Of a DNA stretch of 64,000 bases, positions 1 to 8,392 are shown piece by piece. Location of the stretch: contig NZ_JBLKNZ010000001.1 in NCBI RefSeq assembly GCF_051414115.1, positions 1 to 64,000 of the forward strand, given 5' to 3'. Within the stretch, counting starts at the first letter, position 1. The number at the start of each line of letters is the position of its first letter. The notes beneath the pieces are model-generated. The model ran no database searches. It saw only the letters and a program-made list of their open reading frames with translations, and was not told the origin of the DNA. Source of the stretch: Halovenus marina. Its GTDB lineage: Archaea > Halobacteriota > Halobacteria > Halobacteriales > Haloarculaceae. The position numbers were made by a program, and so were the translations under genes.

Positions 1-119
1 GAGGAGAGTGAGGAGGAAGAGGATGAGACTGAAGAAGAGGAGAGTGAGGAGGAAGAGGATGAGACTGAAGAAGAGGAGAGTGAGGAGGAAGAGGATGAGA
101 CTGAAGAAGAGGAGAGTGA
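1..119 (+). repeat. 36-bp tandem repeat inside the acidic tail
   Basis: Three perfect 36-bp units (1-36, 37-72, 73-108) are followed by 11 bases of a fourth before the match is lost. The unit length is a multiple of three, so copy-number change keeps the frame. The array probably continues upstream of the window. Confidence 0.95.
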
Positions 120-165
120 AGATGGAGAGGAGCGCGGTCCGCCAGCCCACGCTGGCCCGCCGTAG
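1..165 (+). CDS. Acidic-repeat protein, C-terminal part only
   Basis: Reading frame 1 is open from the window edge to a TAG and encodes 54 residues. It starts with three perfect copies of the 12-residue unit EESEEEEDETEE and ends in a short Gly/Pro/Ala/His tail (GPPAHAGPP). Such Glu/Asp tails are common on soluble haloarchaeal proteins and are usually disordered. The body of the gene lies upstream, so its function cannot be named. The overlapping arginine-rich frame is the artefact of reading the same repeat out of phase. Coding status is inferred from composition and the clean stop. Confidence 0.7.
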   Translation, partial: EESEEEEDETEEEESEEEEDETEEEESEEEEDETEEEESEDGEERGPPAHAGPP

Positions 166-253
166 CGTCGTGAGTGTCGTTCGTCGACTCCTGTAGCGGT
201 GCTGTCTCCGTCGTTCCGGTAGTGTTTTCCGCTCGCTGGCCCACGCTCACATC

Positions 254-1525
254 ATGACAGCACCCATCAGCGACCGTCTGGGAACGGATCTTCTGGAGGA
301 GGGAACCCGCAAGATGGACTGGGCGCGCCAGCACATGCCAATCTGTGAGTCGCTGCGCGAGGAGTTCGAGCGAACCCAGCCGTTCGCAGGCGAAGTGATC
401 GGGATGGCGATGCACGTCGAGGCGAAAACCGCTATTCTCGCGGAACTGCTCGCCGTCGGCGGCGCGGAGGTTGCCATCACCGGCTGTAACCCGCTTTCGA
501 CCCACGACGACGTCAGCGTCGCGCTCGATGCAGTCGAGGGCGTCACCTGCTACGCCAAGCGCGGCGTCGACGACGACGAGTACTACGAGGCGATGGAGGC
601 GGTCATCGCCCACGAACCGACCATAACGGTCGACGACGGCGGCGACCTGGTCTTTGCCATCCACGAGGAGTATCCGGAACTGATCGACACCATCGTCGGC
701 GGCTGTGAGGAGACCACGACCGGTGTCCACAGACTCCGCTCGATGGCCGACGACGACGCGCTCGAATACCCGATGTTCGCGGTCAACGACACGCCGATGA
801 AGCGCCTGTTCGACAACGTCCACGGCACGGGCGAGGCCTCACTTTCCTCTATCGCGATGACGACGAACCTCTCGTGGGCCGGAAAGACCGTCGTGGTCGC
901 TGGCTTTGGCTACTGCGGCAAGGGCGTCGCCCGCAAGGCGTCCGGACAGAACGCGAACATCATCGTCACAGAGGTCGACCCCCGACGCGCGCTGGAGGCA
1001 CACATGGAGGGCTACGAGGTCATGCCGATGGCCGAGGCCGCGAGCGAGGGCGACGTCTTCATCACCACGACCGGCAACCGCGATATCATCGTCGACGAGC
1101 ACTTCGAGCAGATGCAGGACGGCGTCTTGCTCGCAAACGCCGGGCACTTCGACGTCGAGATCGACCTGGACGCGCTCGACGCCCGCGCGGTCGACACCTA
1201 CGAGGCCCGCGACGGGGTGCAGGCGTACGAACTGTCGGACGGGCGACGGCTGAACGTGCTCGCGGAGGGGCGACTCGTCAATCTCGCGACGCCCGTCTCG
1301 CTCGGCCATCCCGTCGAGGTGATGGACCAGAGTTTCGGTGTGCAGGCTGTCTGTGTCCGGGAGATCGTCGAGAACGGCGACGAGTACGAGTCTGGCGTCC
1401 ACGACGTGCCCGACGACCTCGACCGCGAGGTCGCAGAGATCAAACTCGACGCCGAGGGGATCGGAATCGACGACCTGAGTGACGCACAGCAGGAGTACAT
1501 GGATAGCTGGCAGCACGGAACGTAA
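254..1525 (+). CDS. ahcY: Adenosylhomocysteinase
   Basis: Encodes 423 residues, the usual archaeal size. The enzyme hydrolyses S-adenosylhomocysteine to adenosine and homocysteine in the cytoplasm, relieving product inhibition of methyltransferases. Visible family signatures are the substrate-domain CNPLSTHDDV (about 78-87), VDDGGDL (126-132), EETTTGVHRL (152-161), NDTPMKRLFDN (178-188), and the Rossmann NAD-binding glycine motif GFGYCGKG (217-224). The ATG follows a 90-bp spacer after the acidic-repeat gene. It is transcribed alone or with the small downstream ORF. Confidence 0.97.
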   Translation: MTAPISDRLGTDLLEEGTRKMDWARQHMPICESLREEFERTQPFAGEVIGMAMHVEAKTAILAELLAVGGAEVAITGCNPLSTHDDVSVALDAVEGVTCYAKRGVDDDEYYEAMEAVIAHEPTITVDDGGDLVFAIHEEYPELIDTIVGGCEETTTGVHRLRSMADDDALEYPMFAVNDTPMKRLFDNVHGTGEASLSSIAMTTNLSWAGKTVVVAGFGYCGKGVARKASGQNANIIVTEVDPRRALEAHMEGYEVMPMAEAASEGDVFITTTGNRDIIVDEHFEQMQDGVLLANAGHFDVEIDLDALDARAVDTYEARDGVQAYELSDGRRLNVLAEGRLVNLATPVSLGHPVEVMDQSFGVQAVCVREIVENGDEYESGVHDVPDDLDREVAEIKLDAEGIGIDDLSDAQQEYMDSWQHGT

Positions 1526-1572
1526 CCGACCGAAACTGATACCTGCTGGGCCGAGCCATTCCCGACAGAGAA

Positions 1573-2028
1573 ATGGCAGAACGAGGTGACGATGATGGCG
1601 ACCGACGGAACCGGTTTCTCGACGGGCTCGATATCGCGCTGACCGGCTCGGACCTCCTGACGGGGCTGCGGGAGACACTCGCGGTGGATGCTCGATCACA
1701 GCTCGACCCGACTGCGCTCAAACGCTCGCTGTCAGAGCTTCCGAACCTTGACACTGACCAGCTTCGTGTCTCCACACTCGATTCGGACGTGGTCCCCGAA
1801 TCGCTCGAGGCAGTTCCCGAGAGCGAGACGCTGCGTGGCGTGGATACCGAGGCAGTCGTCGAAGCCGGAAATGGGGTTGTCGGTGTCTCGACCGCAGCGG
1901 GTGAGCAGGCCGGGCGCGTGCTCGTCGAGACGGGAAGTGGAACCGCAGAGATCGTCGTCGAGCAGGGTGACGGCGACACCGTCGAAGTGGTTGCGGAGGC
2001 CGTCGCTGCTGCGCTCGAAGCCGCCTGA
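1573..2028 (+). CDS. Hypothetical acidic haloarchaeal protein
   Basis: 151 residues, very acidic, with no membrane segment and no motif I recognise. The N-terminus is charged and the C-terminal half contains two short repeats of the type VVEAGNGVVGVST / VVEQGDGDTVEVV, suggesting small beta units. It starts 47 bp after ahcY on the same strand, so cotranscription is possible. Its stop codon abuts the stop of the convergent membrane gene with no spacer. Composition matches neighbouring genes, so it is likely real but of unknown function. Confidence 0.75.
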   Translation: MAERGDDDGDRRNRFLDGLDIALTGSDLLTGLRETLAVDARSQLDPTALKRSLSELPNLDTDQLRVSTLDSDVVPESLEAVPESETLRGVDTEAVVEAGNGVVGVSTAAGEQAGRVLVETGSGTAEIVVEQGDGDTVEVVAEAVAAALEAA

Positions 2029-2874
2029 TTAGCGGACCCCGCCCCCCATCATGCCCGAGGACCGCCGCTCGTCACGAGCGAGTTCGTCGAAATCGACGTT
2101 GTCGAACTCCTCGGGGCGCGTTCCGTCGCTCGCGTAGAGATACAGCGTCGTCTTGACGACGCCCTGTAGCGTCTGGGTGACCAGGAAGGCGAGCAACACG
2201 CCGATCAGTATCACCCCGACGGCGAGAATGGTCGTCCCGAGCGTGAACAGACCGATGCCGACCGCGACGAACGGCAGCGCGACGGCCAGCGCGACGACCT
2301 GCACGCCGATCAGGCTGATCGGCGTCTCGCCCCACGTCTGTTTGAACGTGCCCGCGCTCTTCGTGAACATCTCTTTGATCGACGGCCGCTCAAAGACGAT
2401 CACGGGGACGATGAAAAACGTCATCAGCGTCCACGCGACACCGAAGATGAGGCCCACGACTCGCGCGATTCGGGAGTCGGAGTTCTCGATTGCGTTGATG
2501 ATCAATCCGACCGTGGCGCTGATTACGGCCCAGACGATCAGCGCGCCCCGACGGTCCCAGGCCGCCGCCAGCCCTTCCTTGAGGGATGGCTCCTCGCCAG
2601 CGAGTACCTCGCGGGTCTGGTGGACGAGTCCTGCGGCGAAAAACGACGAGATGAACGTCAATCCGAGATACGTCAGAAAGAGCCCCACTACCGCACCGGC
2701 GTCGGAGGCGACGCTCATCATGCCGAACGTGATCCCCAGAAAGATGGCCAGAAACGCGAGTCCTGCCGCCCCACTGACCAGCGGAAACAGTGCCAGCCGC
2801 GGGTTGTGCCTGATGAGTAGCACACTATCTTTCGTCAGTACCAACCCTGTTTTGAGCCGGCTGAACAGTTGCAT
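2029..2874 (-). CDS. DUF6159-like membrane protein
   Basis: 281 residues with several hydrophobic segments (a pair near residues 28-60 and 65-90, further ones near 115-165 and 190-245) separated by charged loops, ending in a hydrophilic tail rich in Asp, Arg and Gly. The N-terminal pattern (short amphipathic start, then a helix after 'RHNPRLALFP') resembles the halophile family DUF6159. No catalytic motif is visible, so the role is unknown. The gene converges on the preceding one without spacer. Family assignment is from memory of the pattern, not a search. Confidence 0.75.
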   Translation of the reverse strand: MQLFSRLKTGLVLTKDSVLLIRHNPRLALFPLVSGAAGLAFLAIFLGITFGMMSVASDAGAVVGLFLTYLGLTFISSFFAAGLVHQTREVLAGEEPSLKEGLAAAWDRRGALIVWAVISATVGLIINAIENSDSRIARVVGLIFGVAWTLMTFFIVPVIVFERPSIKEMFTKSAGTFKQTWGETPISLIGVQVVALAVALPFVAVGIGLFTLGTTILAVGVILIGVLLAFLVTQTLQGVVKTTLYLYASDGTRPEEFDNVDFDELARDERRSSGMMGGGVR

Positions 2875-2988
2875 ATCTGAACATAAACCCGCGATCGCTT
2901 ATAAAATCGCCCGTCTCCGTTCGACTGTTCACGAACTGTCAGCAACAGAAAACAGATTCATTAGTTCTCGACCCGAAGACGAGGACAG

Positions 2989-3423
2989 ATACAGTACCTT
3001 GCCCCCTTCGACGGCACGCCAATAAGCAGGGAGGCGTTGCGTCGCGCGTCGACCTACCGGTCCCACGCCGACGCCGAGGTGACGGTTCTGTCGGTCATCC
3101 CCAGAAACAACACCGCCTATGCCCGCGAGCACGACTGGCTCGGGGCCGACGAATCGTTCGACACCGACACGATCGTGAGCAATCTGCGGGCCGAGGCGAC
3201 TCGCCTCTGTCCAACCGCCGAGTTCGAGTACACCACCGTCGGCCGATACGCTGGGTCCGGGGCAATTGCGAGTGAGATCCGTGAAACTGCCGATAGCATC
3301 GATGCCGATGTCGTCTTTCTCGGGAGCTCGAACGCGGGCAGTGTCGTCACCGACCTGTCCAGCGTCGGGCAGGCGCTGTCGGTTCGCAGCGACTTCGACA
3401 TCTTCCTCGTCCGTTCGACCTGA
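2989..3423 (+). CDS. UspA-family universal stress protein with no normal start codon
   Basis: A plain call would start at the TTG at 3037, but that loses the first beta strand and helix of the Usp fold. The frame stays open back to 2965 and encodes YLAPFDGTPISREAL at 2995-3039, exactly the Usp N-terminus (strand, Asp-Gly turn, first helix). No ATG, GTG or TTG lies between the stop at 2962 and 3037. The position expected for the start holds ATA (2989), with GAGG five bases before it, giving 144 residues, a normal Usp length. Either ATA is used, the start has mutated, or expression begins at the internal TTG. The C-terminal nucleotide-binding loop (GSSNAGSVV) is present but loose. Confidence 0.7.
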   Translation: MQYLAPFDGTPISREALRRASTYRSHADAEVTVLSVIPRNNTAYAREHDWLGADESFDTDTIVSNLRAEATRLCPTAEFEYTTVGRYAGSGAIASEIRETADSIDADVVFLGSSNAGSVVTDLSSVGQALSVRSDFDIFLVRST

Positions 3424-3492
3424 GCAATTCGGTCCGGCGGCTCTGGTGTCGCACGGCGTAATTTAAGGGCGTCCACCGCCGAGTGTCGGTCG

Positions 3493-4008
3493 ATGTCGAA
3501 CGCGAAAGGCGACCGGCGGGAGCGAGAACTCGTCAACAGACTCGACGAGGCCGGATTCGCGGTGATGCGCGCGCCCGCAAGCGGCAGCGCAACGGAGCGG
3601 GAACTCCCGGACGTGCTCGCGGGCGACGGTGACCGGTTTTTCGCTATCGAGGCGAAATCCTCCGCTGGCGACCCCATCTATCTCGACGGTGAGGAGGTGT
3701 ACGCGCTGGTGTATTTCTCCCGGAACTTCGGCGCGAAACCACGAATCGGTGTTCGCTTCGACCGCGAGGACTGGTACTTCTTCCATCCCGACGACCTGCA
3801 CACGACCGACGGGGGCAACTACCGCGTCAAAAAGGAGACCGCACTCGCGGACGGCACCGACTTCGAGGAATTTACTGGTCACTCCGAGAAGGTCACGCTC
3901 GACGAAATCGGAACCCAAGAGGACAATTCAGACGAGGATCTGCGCGACATTCTGAAGGCAGTCGAACGCGGCGACCTGAGCGTCGACGAGGCTACCCAGA
4001 TGCTGTGA
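3493..4008 (+). CDS. hjc: Holliday junction resolvase Hjc
   Basis: 171 residues. Hjc is the archaeal nuclease that cuts four-way DNA junctions during recombination. The N-terminal 110 residues carry the family signatures: ERE (about 10-12), ATERELPDV with the metal Asp at about 40, and the E-A-K core at 53-55. The C-terminal 60 residues are an acidic extension with a short helical element, longer than the 120-130 residues of hyperthermophile Hjc but usual in halophiles. Start chosen at the ATG that gives the conserved SNAKGDRRERELV start. Confidence 0.93.
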   Translation: MSNAKGDRRERELVNRLDEAGFAVMRAPASGSATERELPDVLAGDGDRFFAIEAKSSAGDPIYLDGEEVYALVYFSRNFGAKPRIGVRFDREDWYFFHPDDLHTTDGGNYRVKKETALADGTDFEEFTGHSEKVTLDEIGTQEDNSDEDLRDILKAVERGDLSVDEATQML

Positions 4009-4083
4009 GGCGGCCGCGACGATCGTCCCCGCGGTGTCGCTGGAAGTCAGTAGACGAGTTGTCGCACCGCGGTACGATCGCGC

Positions 4084-4695
4084 TCACTCGACGAGCGCCG
4101 TGTCGGTGCGGCGGAGCCGAGAGTGGGGAAAGGAGTATCGGGTCTGCTCCTCGCTTGCGAGCGCGTCGGAGAGATAGCTGGCCTCGACGACCAGGTCGTC
4201 GTCGGGATAGCCCTCGTTTTTCGGGTACGCAGCGACGGTGGTATCCTTGACGGAAACCTCATCAGCGCGGTCGGCGGTGACGCGAACGACCACGAGTCGG
4301 TCGTCGGTTTCCCGGTCGACGACCACGTCACCGGGGGCGAGCGCACAGTTTCCACACAGGTAGGGCGGGTCGCGCTCGCGGTGAGCGAACGTCTCGGTTC
4401 CACAGGCGTCACAGTCGACGCGTCGCGCACCCGGCGGCGGGACACGGCCAGCGGTAATCTCGATGGCCACGCGGCGCAGGTGTTTGCACGTCTCCCCGCG
4501 GATCTGCTGGTCTGGACACGAACAGGTTCCTGCAACTGGATCGACGACGTAGGTCGCGCCGCTCTCGCTCTCGACCACGTAGGTGTCGCCAAGCGGCGCC
4601 ACTGCCATCCGCTCGGTCCAGGCGCGCATGCCCCGCTCGGAGAGACCCTGCAGATCCGGGGCGAGCGCGACCCGTCGATCCTGTGTTCGTTCCAC
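4084..4695 (-). CDS. SWIM zinc-finger protein
   Basis: 203 residues. A SWIM motif C-x-C-x(9)-C-x-H is formed by C58, C60, C70 and H72, a zinc fold used in DNA or protein binding. A second, ribbon-like pair of CxxC motifs follows at about 95-98 and 115-118. The remaining 80 residues look like a small beta domain without recognisable motifs. Halophile SWIM proteins are often found near recombination genes, and hjc lies 75 bp beyond its 3' end in convergent orientation. A DNA-related role is inference only. Confidence 0.88.
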   Translation of the reverse strand: MERTQDRRVALAPDLQGLSERGMRAWTERMAVAPLGDTYVVESESGATYVVDPVAGTCSCPDQQIRGETCKHLRRVAIEITAGRVPPPGARRVDCDACGTETFAHRERDPPYLCGNCALAPGDVVVDRETDDRLVVVRVTADRADEVSVKDTTVAAYPKNEGYPDDDLVVEASYLSDALASEEQTRYSFPHSRLRRTDTALVE

Positions 4696-4831
4696 ACGAA
4701 ATATAGGTGTTGTAGCTATAAAAACTGTTCCCAGAATGACGGAATACGGGCCGCTCTCGGCGCTTTCGCACTACTCTCTCTGGTGGCGATGATGTCAATA
4801 AAATTGCCGCAGTGCGCGCTGTCCGTCGAGA

Positions 4832-5422
4832 TTACTTCCCGCGACCTTGTCCGCTGTGAACGCTCGGGCGGGTGTGCTCGGTACCCTTGCCGCGCCCCTC
4901 CATGCCGCGATTCTGGACGCCCGCGCTCGTCAGTCCACGGAGCGCGCGGTTCTTGTGGGTGTCGTCGCAGATCCAGTTGAGGTCGTCGTCGCTCTCGATG
5001 GCCGGGTGTTCGGGGTCGACCATGATGACCTCGTGCCACTTCTGACTGCCGTCCTCACCGACCCAGTAGGAGTTGAGCACGCGCATGTTTGGGTACTTGC
5101 GCGCACAGCGTTCCTCGGCGACGCGCTGGATGTTCTTGCGTCGCGTGATGCGAGTGACGCCCTGTCGCTTCGACCGTCGACCGGCCTTGTGTCGCTGTTT
5201 GCGCGCGCTGCCCTTGCGGACGCTGACGCGAGCGACCACGACGCCCTGCTTTGCCTTGTAGCCGAGCGAGCGAGCGCGGTCGAGGCGGGTCGGATGCTCG
5301 ACCCGTTCGATCGCGCCCTGGTCGCGCCACTCCTGCATTCGTTGCCACTGCAGTTCCGCTAGTTTGCCGTCGTCCGGGTCCTTCCACGCGTCCCGGATGT
5401 GTGAGTAGAAGCTTCGTGCCAT
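4832..5422 (-). CDS. rpl15e: Ribosomal protein L15e
   Basis: 196 residues, the expected length for this archaeal/eukaryotic large-subunit protein. The start MARSFYSHIRDAWK, the very basic centre rich in Arg/Lys (about 65-100), and the C-terminal NRALRGLTSAG signature are all present. The ATG at 5422 is preferred over the in-frame upstream codon at 5452 because the family begins at MARSF. The upstream leader contains two adjacent hairpins, listed separately, which could be regulatory. Confidence 0.97.
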   Translation of the reverse strand: MARSFYSHIRDAWKDPDDGKLAELQWQRMQEWRDQGAIERVEHPTRLDRARSLGYKAKQGVVVARVSVRKGSARKQRHKAGRRSKRQGVTRITRRKNIQRVAEERCARKYPNMRVLNSYWVGEDGSQKWHEVIMVDPEHPAIESDDDLNWICDDTHKNRALRGLTSAGVQNRGMEGRGKGTEHTRPSVHSGQGRGK

Positions 5423-5451
5423 GTGTATCACCACGGGCGTTGTGTGGTTCA

Positions 5452-5494
5452 AACCGCCATCGGCGGTTCACATCCCGACCTGTATGTGACAGGT
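5452..5494 (-). promoter_or_regulatory. Two tandem hairpins in the L15e leader
   Basis: A perfect 7-bp inverted repeat (AACCGCC 5452-5458 / GGCGGTT 5462-5468, 3-nt loop) is followed by a 6-bp one (ACCTGT 5478-5483 / ACAGGT 5489-5494, 5-nt loop). Both lie 30-72 bases upstream of the L15e ATG. There is no plus-strand gene ending here that would need a terminator. A ribosomal-protein leader, a promoter-proximal operator, or chance are all possible. Confidence 0.4.
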
Positions 5495-5576
5495 GCCCGC
5501 TGGTGCCCGTCCGCCAGCGAGTTACCGAAGGTACCGTAGTTTCGGACAAAAGCGCTTCGACTTGGCCCGCAGGAGG

Positions 5577-5753
5577 ATGTCCGACTCTCTCTCAAAGGTC
5601 CGGGATACGTCGCAATCACCGCCCACGCCGATCGTTCTCGAACCGCCTGTCTCGACCGACCCGAGCGCGGCAGTTGCGTGGGGTGACAGATCTCTGATCG
5701 TCGACATCACCAAGAGACACCAACACACAACGATCGGTCTTCTAGTGAACTGA
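5577..5753 (+). CDS. Possible small protein, 58 residues
   Basis: A frame beginning ATG TCC GAC with GGAGG immediately before it encodes 58 residues starting MSDSLSKVRDT and ending GLLVN. It lies alone in the 375-bp gap between L15e and the lipoprotein gene. The codon pattern and moderate acidity are compatible with coding, but the Shine-Dalgarno-like GGAGG has almost no spacing and no family is recognised. Apart from this and the L15e leader hairpins I see nothing in the gap. Confidence 0.3.
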   Translation: MSDSLSKVRDTSQSPPTPIVLEPPVSTDPSAAVAWGDRSLIVDITKRHQHTTIGLLVN

Positions 5754-5797
5754 AAGCGCACACATACGTATTTATGTGGACCTGGTGATATTACGTT

Positions 5798-6274
5798 ATG
5801 GATCGCCAGCGACGACAGATACTAACAGTAGTAGGCACGTCCAGTATTGTCGCCCTCGCGGGATGTAGTGGGAGTGACGATGGGGGGAGTAAGAGTAGTT
5901 GTGAGACACCGACGGATACGTTAGCGGATTCGTTCCCAGACACTGCTGAGTACACGGTCGACGGAGAGATCACAACGATGAACGCTGAGAATCAGGAAAA
6001 CACGGCGACCGTGGCTAGTGCGTTCTACACCGGCCCCAGTGGCGCGGAACTCATCTTCCAGATCACTGAATACAGTTCCGAGACTGTTGCTGCCGACAGG
6101 ACAGACACAGTCATCGAGCAAGGAAGCGGATACAGCGGAGCGGTCGGATATATTCAGACAGGCGCATACATTTTCTCCGCCATCGGCAGCGATGAGGCCT
6201 CGGTCGAGGAGATCCTGAAGGCCTCACCCACACTAAGTGAACGCTGTGTCGAAGACAACGTTGGGTTTGCCTGA
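5798..6274 (+). CDS. Small secreted lipoprotein, unknown function
   Basis: 158 residues. The N-terminus (RQRRQILTVVGTSSIVALAGC) is a Tat-like signal with twin Arg at 5-6 and a lipobox whose Cys is residue 23, so the mature protein should be a lipid-anchored surface protein. A short Ser/Asp/Gly linker follows, then a small soluble domain of about 120 residues containing a conserved-looking Cys pair (about 36 and 151). No enzyme motif is visible. An AT-rich stretch upstream (around 5762-5775) may be its promoter. Confidence 0.85.
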   Translation: MDRQRRQILTVVGTSSIVALAGCSGSDDGGSKSSCETPTDTLADSFPDTAEYTVDGEITTMNAENQENTATVASAFYTGPSGAELIFQITEYSSETVAADRTDTVIEQGSGYSGAVGYIQTGAYIFSAIGSDEASVEEILKASPTLSERCVEDNVGFA

Positions 6275-6334
6275 TCGCTCCAGCAGCGGAGTGCATAACA
6301 GCCAGACGAATCAGCGGGCGGTCCGAGCCGAGTG

Positions 6335-7267
6335 TCACAGCGTTGTTTCGGACTGATACGGTTCACAGACTCGCTCGATCCCAGTCTCCAGGTCGATTTC
6401 GGGCTCCCAGCCGGTCGCCTCGGTGAGTTTGGTCGCGTCCGCGCACGTGTCGTGGACGTAGACCGATTCGGGGATGGGATTCTCGACGTACTCGGGGTCG
6501 ATGTCGGTGCCGAGTTCGTCGTTTATCATCTCCACGACCGTCTCGAAGTCGTAGGCGTCGCCGGTGCCGACGTTGTAGACGCCGTCGAGTTCGTGCTCGG
6601 CGGCCAGTATCGTCCCGCGGACGATGTCGTCGACGTAGGTGAAATCCCGCGTCTGGCTGCCGTCGCCGTACAGCACCGGCGACTCGCCGTTGGCGATGTC
6701 CTCGGCGAACTGTGCGATCACGTTCGCGTACTCGTCTTTGTGTTCTTCCGCGCCGCCGTAGCCCTGATAGACAGAGAAAAAGCGCATCCCTGCCGTCGTC
6801 AGGCCGTAGTGATTCGAGAAGTACTCGGCGTACCGTTCCCGGGCGAGTTTCGACGCCTCGTAGCCGGTGTTGACGGTCACGGGCAGGTCCTCGGGTGAGG
6901 GGTCGGTTCGGCTGCCGTAAATCGAGGACGTCGAGGCGTAGACGACGGTGTCACAGCCATCATCTCGCGCCTGCTCGACGACGTTGACGAACCCCTCGAC
7001 GTTGACCCGCGCGCCCTGCTGTGGATTCTCCTCGTGCATCGCGTACGAGGACAGCGCGGCGAGATGAAAGACCACGTCCACGTCAGTCGGCAGGTCGTCG
7101 TCGAGCACCGAGCGACTCTGAAACTCGACGGCGTCGTCGAGGTTCTCGGCCGTCCCGAGCGAACAGTCGTCGACCACCACTACGTCGTTGTCCGTTGCGA
7201 GTTCGTTCGCCAGATTCGATCCGATAAAGCCAGCACCGCCAGTCACCAGAATCCGTCTGTCCTGCAT
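6335..7267 (-). CDS. NAD-dependent sugar-nucleotide epimerase/dehydratase
   Basis: 310 residues of the extended short-chain dehydrogenase family. GGAGFIGS at 10-17 binds NAD, the catalytic Tyr and Lys are in YEASK at 136-140, and Ser is near 113-115. The overall pattern resembles UDP-glucose 4-epimerase (GalE-like) and related dTDP-glucose dehydratase proteins, so it probably makes an activated sugar. It opens a run of surface-polysaccharide-type genes. The exact substrate cannot be read from sequence. It sits 39 bp downstream of the phosphotransferase gene on the same strand, suggesting a two-gene operon. Confidence 0.9.
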   Translation of the reverse strand: MQDRRILVTGGAGFIGSNLANELATDNDVVVVDDCSLGTAENLDDAVEFQSRSVLDDDLPTDVDVVFHLAALSSYAMHEENPQQGARVNVEGFVNVVEQARDDGCDTVVYASTSSIYGSRTDPSPEDLPVTVNTGYEASKLARERYAEYFSNHYGLTTAGMRFFSVYQGYGGAEEHKDEYANVIAQFAEDIANGESPVLYGDGSQTRDFTYVDDIVRGTILAAEHELDGVYNVGTGDAYDFETVVEMINDELGTDIDPEYVENPIPESVYVHDTCADATKLTEATGWEPEIDLETGIERVCEPYQSETTL

Positions 7268-7306
7268 ATCCTCATCTGATTCGGTTTGGGGAAAAGTATT
7301 CTTACA

Positions 7307-8263
7307 TTACGCTGATCTCTGTCTGCGACCAGTAACCGACGGCAGGAGGCTCCGGAGATGCCGACGGAGCTGGCTGCGACCGCGGTCTGACCGGAGATTC
7401 CGCCCGATTCGGTCGGCTGACTGAACGAGCCAGCACAGTTTGTAATAGCCGCCGACCGTCGACAAGTCCGGCGGCAGCGGCCGGTGCTGGCGATATCCCG
7501 AACGCAGCGCCGTCCTGAGTCTGCCCCGTTCCGCATTCCCAAACAGGAACCAGTCCACAAACCGCATTTCGGCCCGTGCAAGCGCGTAGCCCGGCGTCGT
7601 GACGTGGGCGTTCCCCCAGTCGAGCACCGCGGTCACGTCGCCCGAACTGTCGACCAGCAGATTTCCCGGAAAGAGGTCGCCGTGGGTCAACACCGGCTGG
7701 CGGTCGACCTCACTGCTGGGATGAGTCTGCGCTAGCTTCCACGCCTGTTCGGGAATATCCAGCCCTGCCGAGGGACGGATGGTAAGCCGGTCGCCGTCTC
7801 TGACGAGTCCGCCGGTCCCGTCGCCGTTGGCGATCCCGCCTGTCTGCTCGAACTCGAACCGTGCGTGCAGGCGGCCGAGCACGGAACCGGCCGTCCGGAC
7901 GACCCGCTCGCGAACGTCTGGCGCGAGCGAGCGGAGGTTCGTCGGTGGCTCCCCCGGGCAGAACTCGTAGAGTCCCCACCGGATTTCAGTTCCCTGTTCG
8001 GTGAGCGTGCCCGACGCGAACACCTCGGGCACGGGAACGTCCGTCTCCGCGCCGACCAGTTCGACGACGGCCGGTTCGATCACCTCGCCGGTCCGGACGC
8101 TCGGGCCGCCGATCTTACAGACTGCCCGACCGGGATCATCGTCGAGGGTGAGCAGATACGTCTGGGCCATGCGCCCGTCCGCTGGCGTGTCACTCGCCGT
8201 AATTTCACAGCCGAGCGCGGCGTCGACGATCCGTTCGACTGGGCGTGGCGACTGCCCCATCAT
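7307..8263 (-). CDS. APH-fold phosphotransferase (aminoglycoside/choline kinase-like)
   Basis: About 318 residues from the ATG at 8263. The kinase core is clear: catalytic loop HGDLFPGNLLVD, followed by the metal-binding D in AVLDWGN, both diagnostic of the aminoglycoside phosphotransferase superfamily. The N-terminal lobe has a beta-rich section including a likely ATP Lys in AVCKIGGP. Members phosphorylate sugars, amines or alcohols, and true antibiotic resistance is not implied. Immediate neighbours (epimerase, glycosyltransferases) suggest a sugar or lipid headgroup substrate. An upstream GTG at 8278 is possible but less likely. Confidence 0.88.
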   Translation of the reverse strand: MMGQSPRPVERIVDAALGCEITASDTPADGRMAQTYLLTLDDDPGRAVCKIGGPSVRTGEVIEPAVVELVGAETDVPVPEVFASGTLTEQGTEIRWGLYEFCPGEPPTNLRSLAPDVRERVVRTAGSVLGRLHARFEFEQTGGIANGDGTGGLVRDGDRLTIRPSAGLDIPEQAWKLAQTHPSSEVDRQPVLTHGDLFPGNLLVDSSGDVTAVLDWGNAHVTTPGYALARAEMRFVDWFLFGNAERGRLRTALRSGYRQHRPLPPDLSTVGGYYKLCWLVQSADRIGRNLRSDRGRSQLRRHLRSLLPSVTGRRQRSA

Positions 8264-8392
8264 CCCATATGCTCTCACCGGCCTTGATTAGTGTTGTCGG
8301 TGTCGTCGGGACTGTCGGATCTGGTGTCGTCGCTGGGATCGACACGTTAAACTTGTCCATGTCCGAACGGACACCAGACGACGAACCCTCCC

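Noticed and set aside
8..196. Arginine/lysine-rich 62-residue frame
   Set aside because: It is the acidic repeat gene read in another phase; frame 1 gives the halophile-like acidic sequence.
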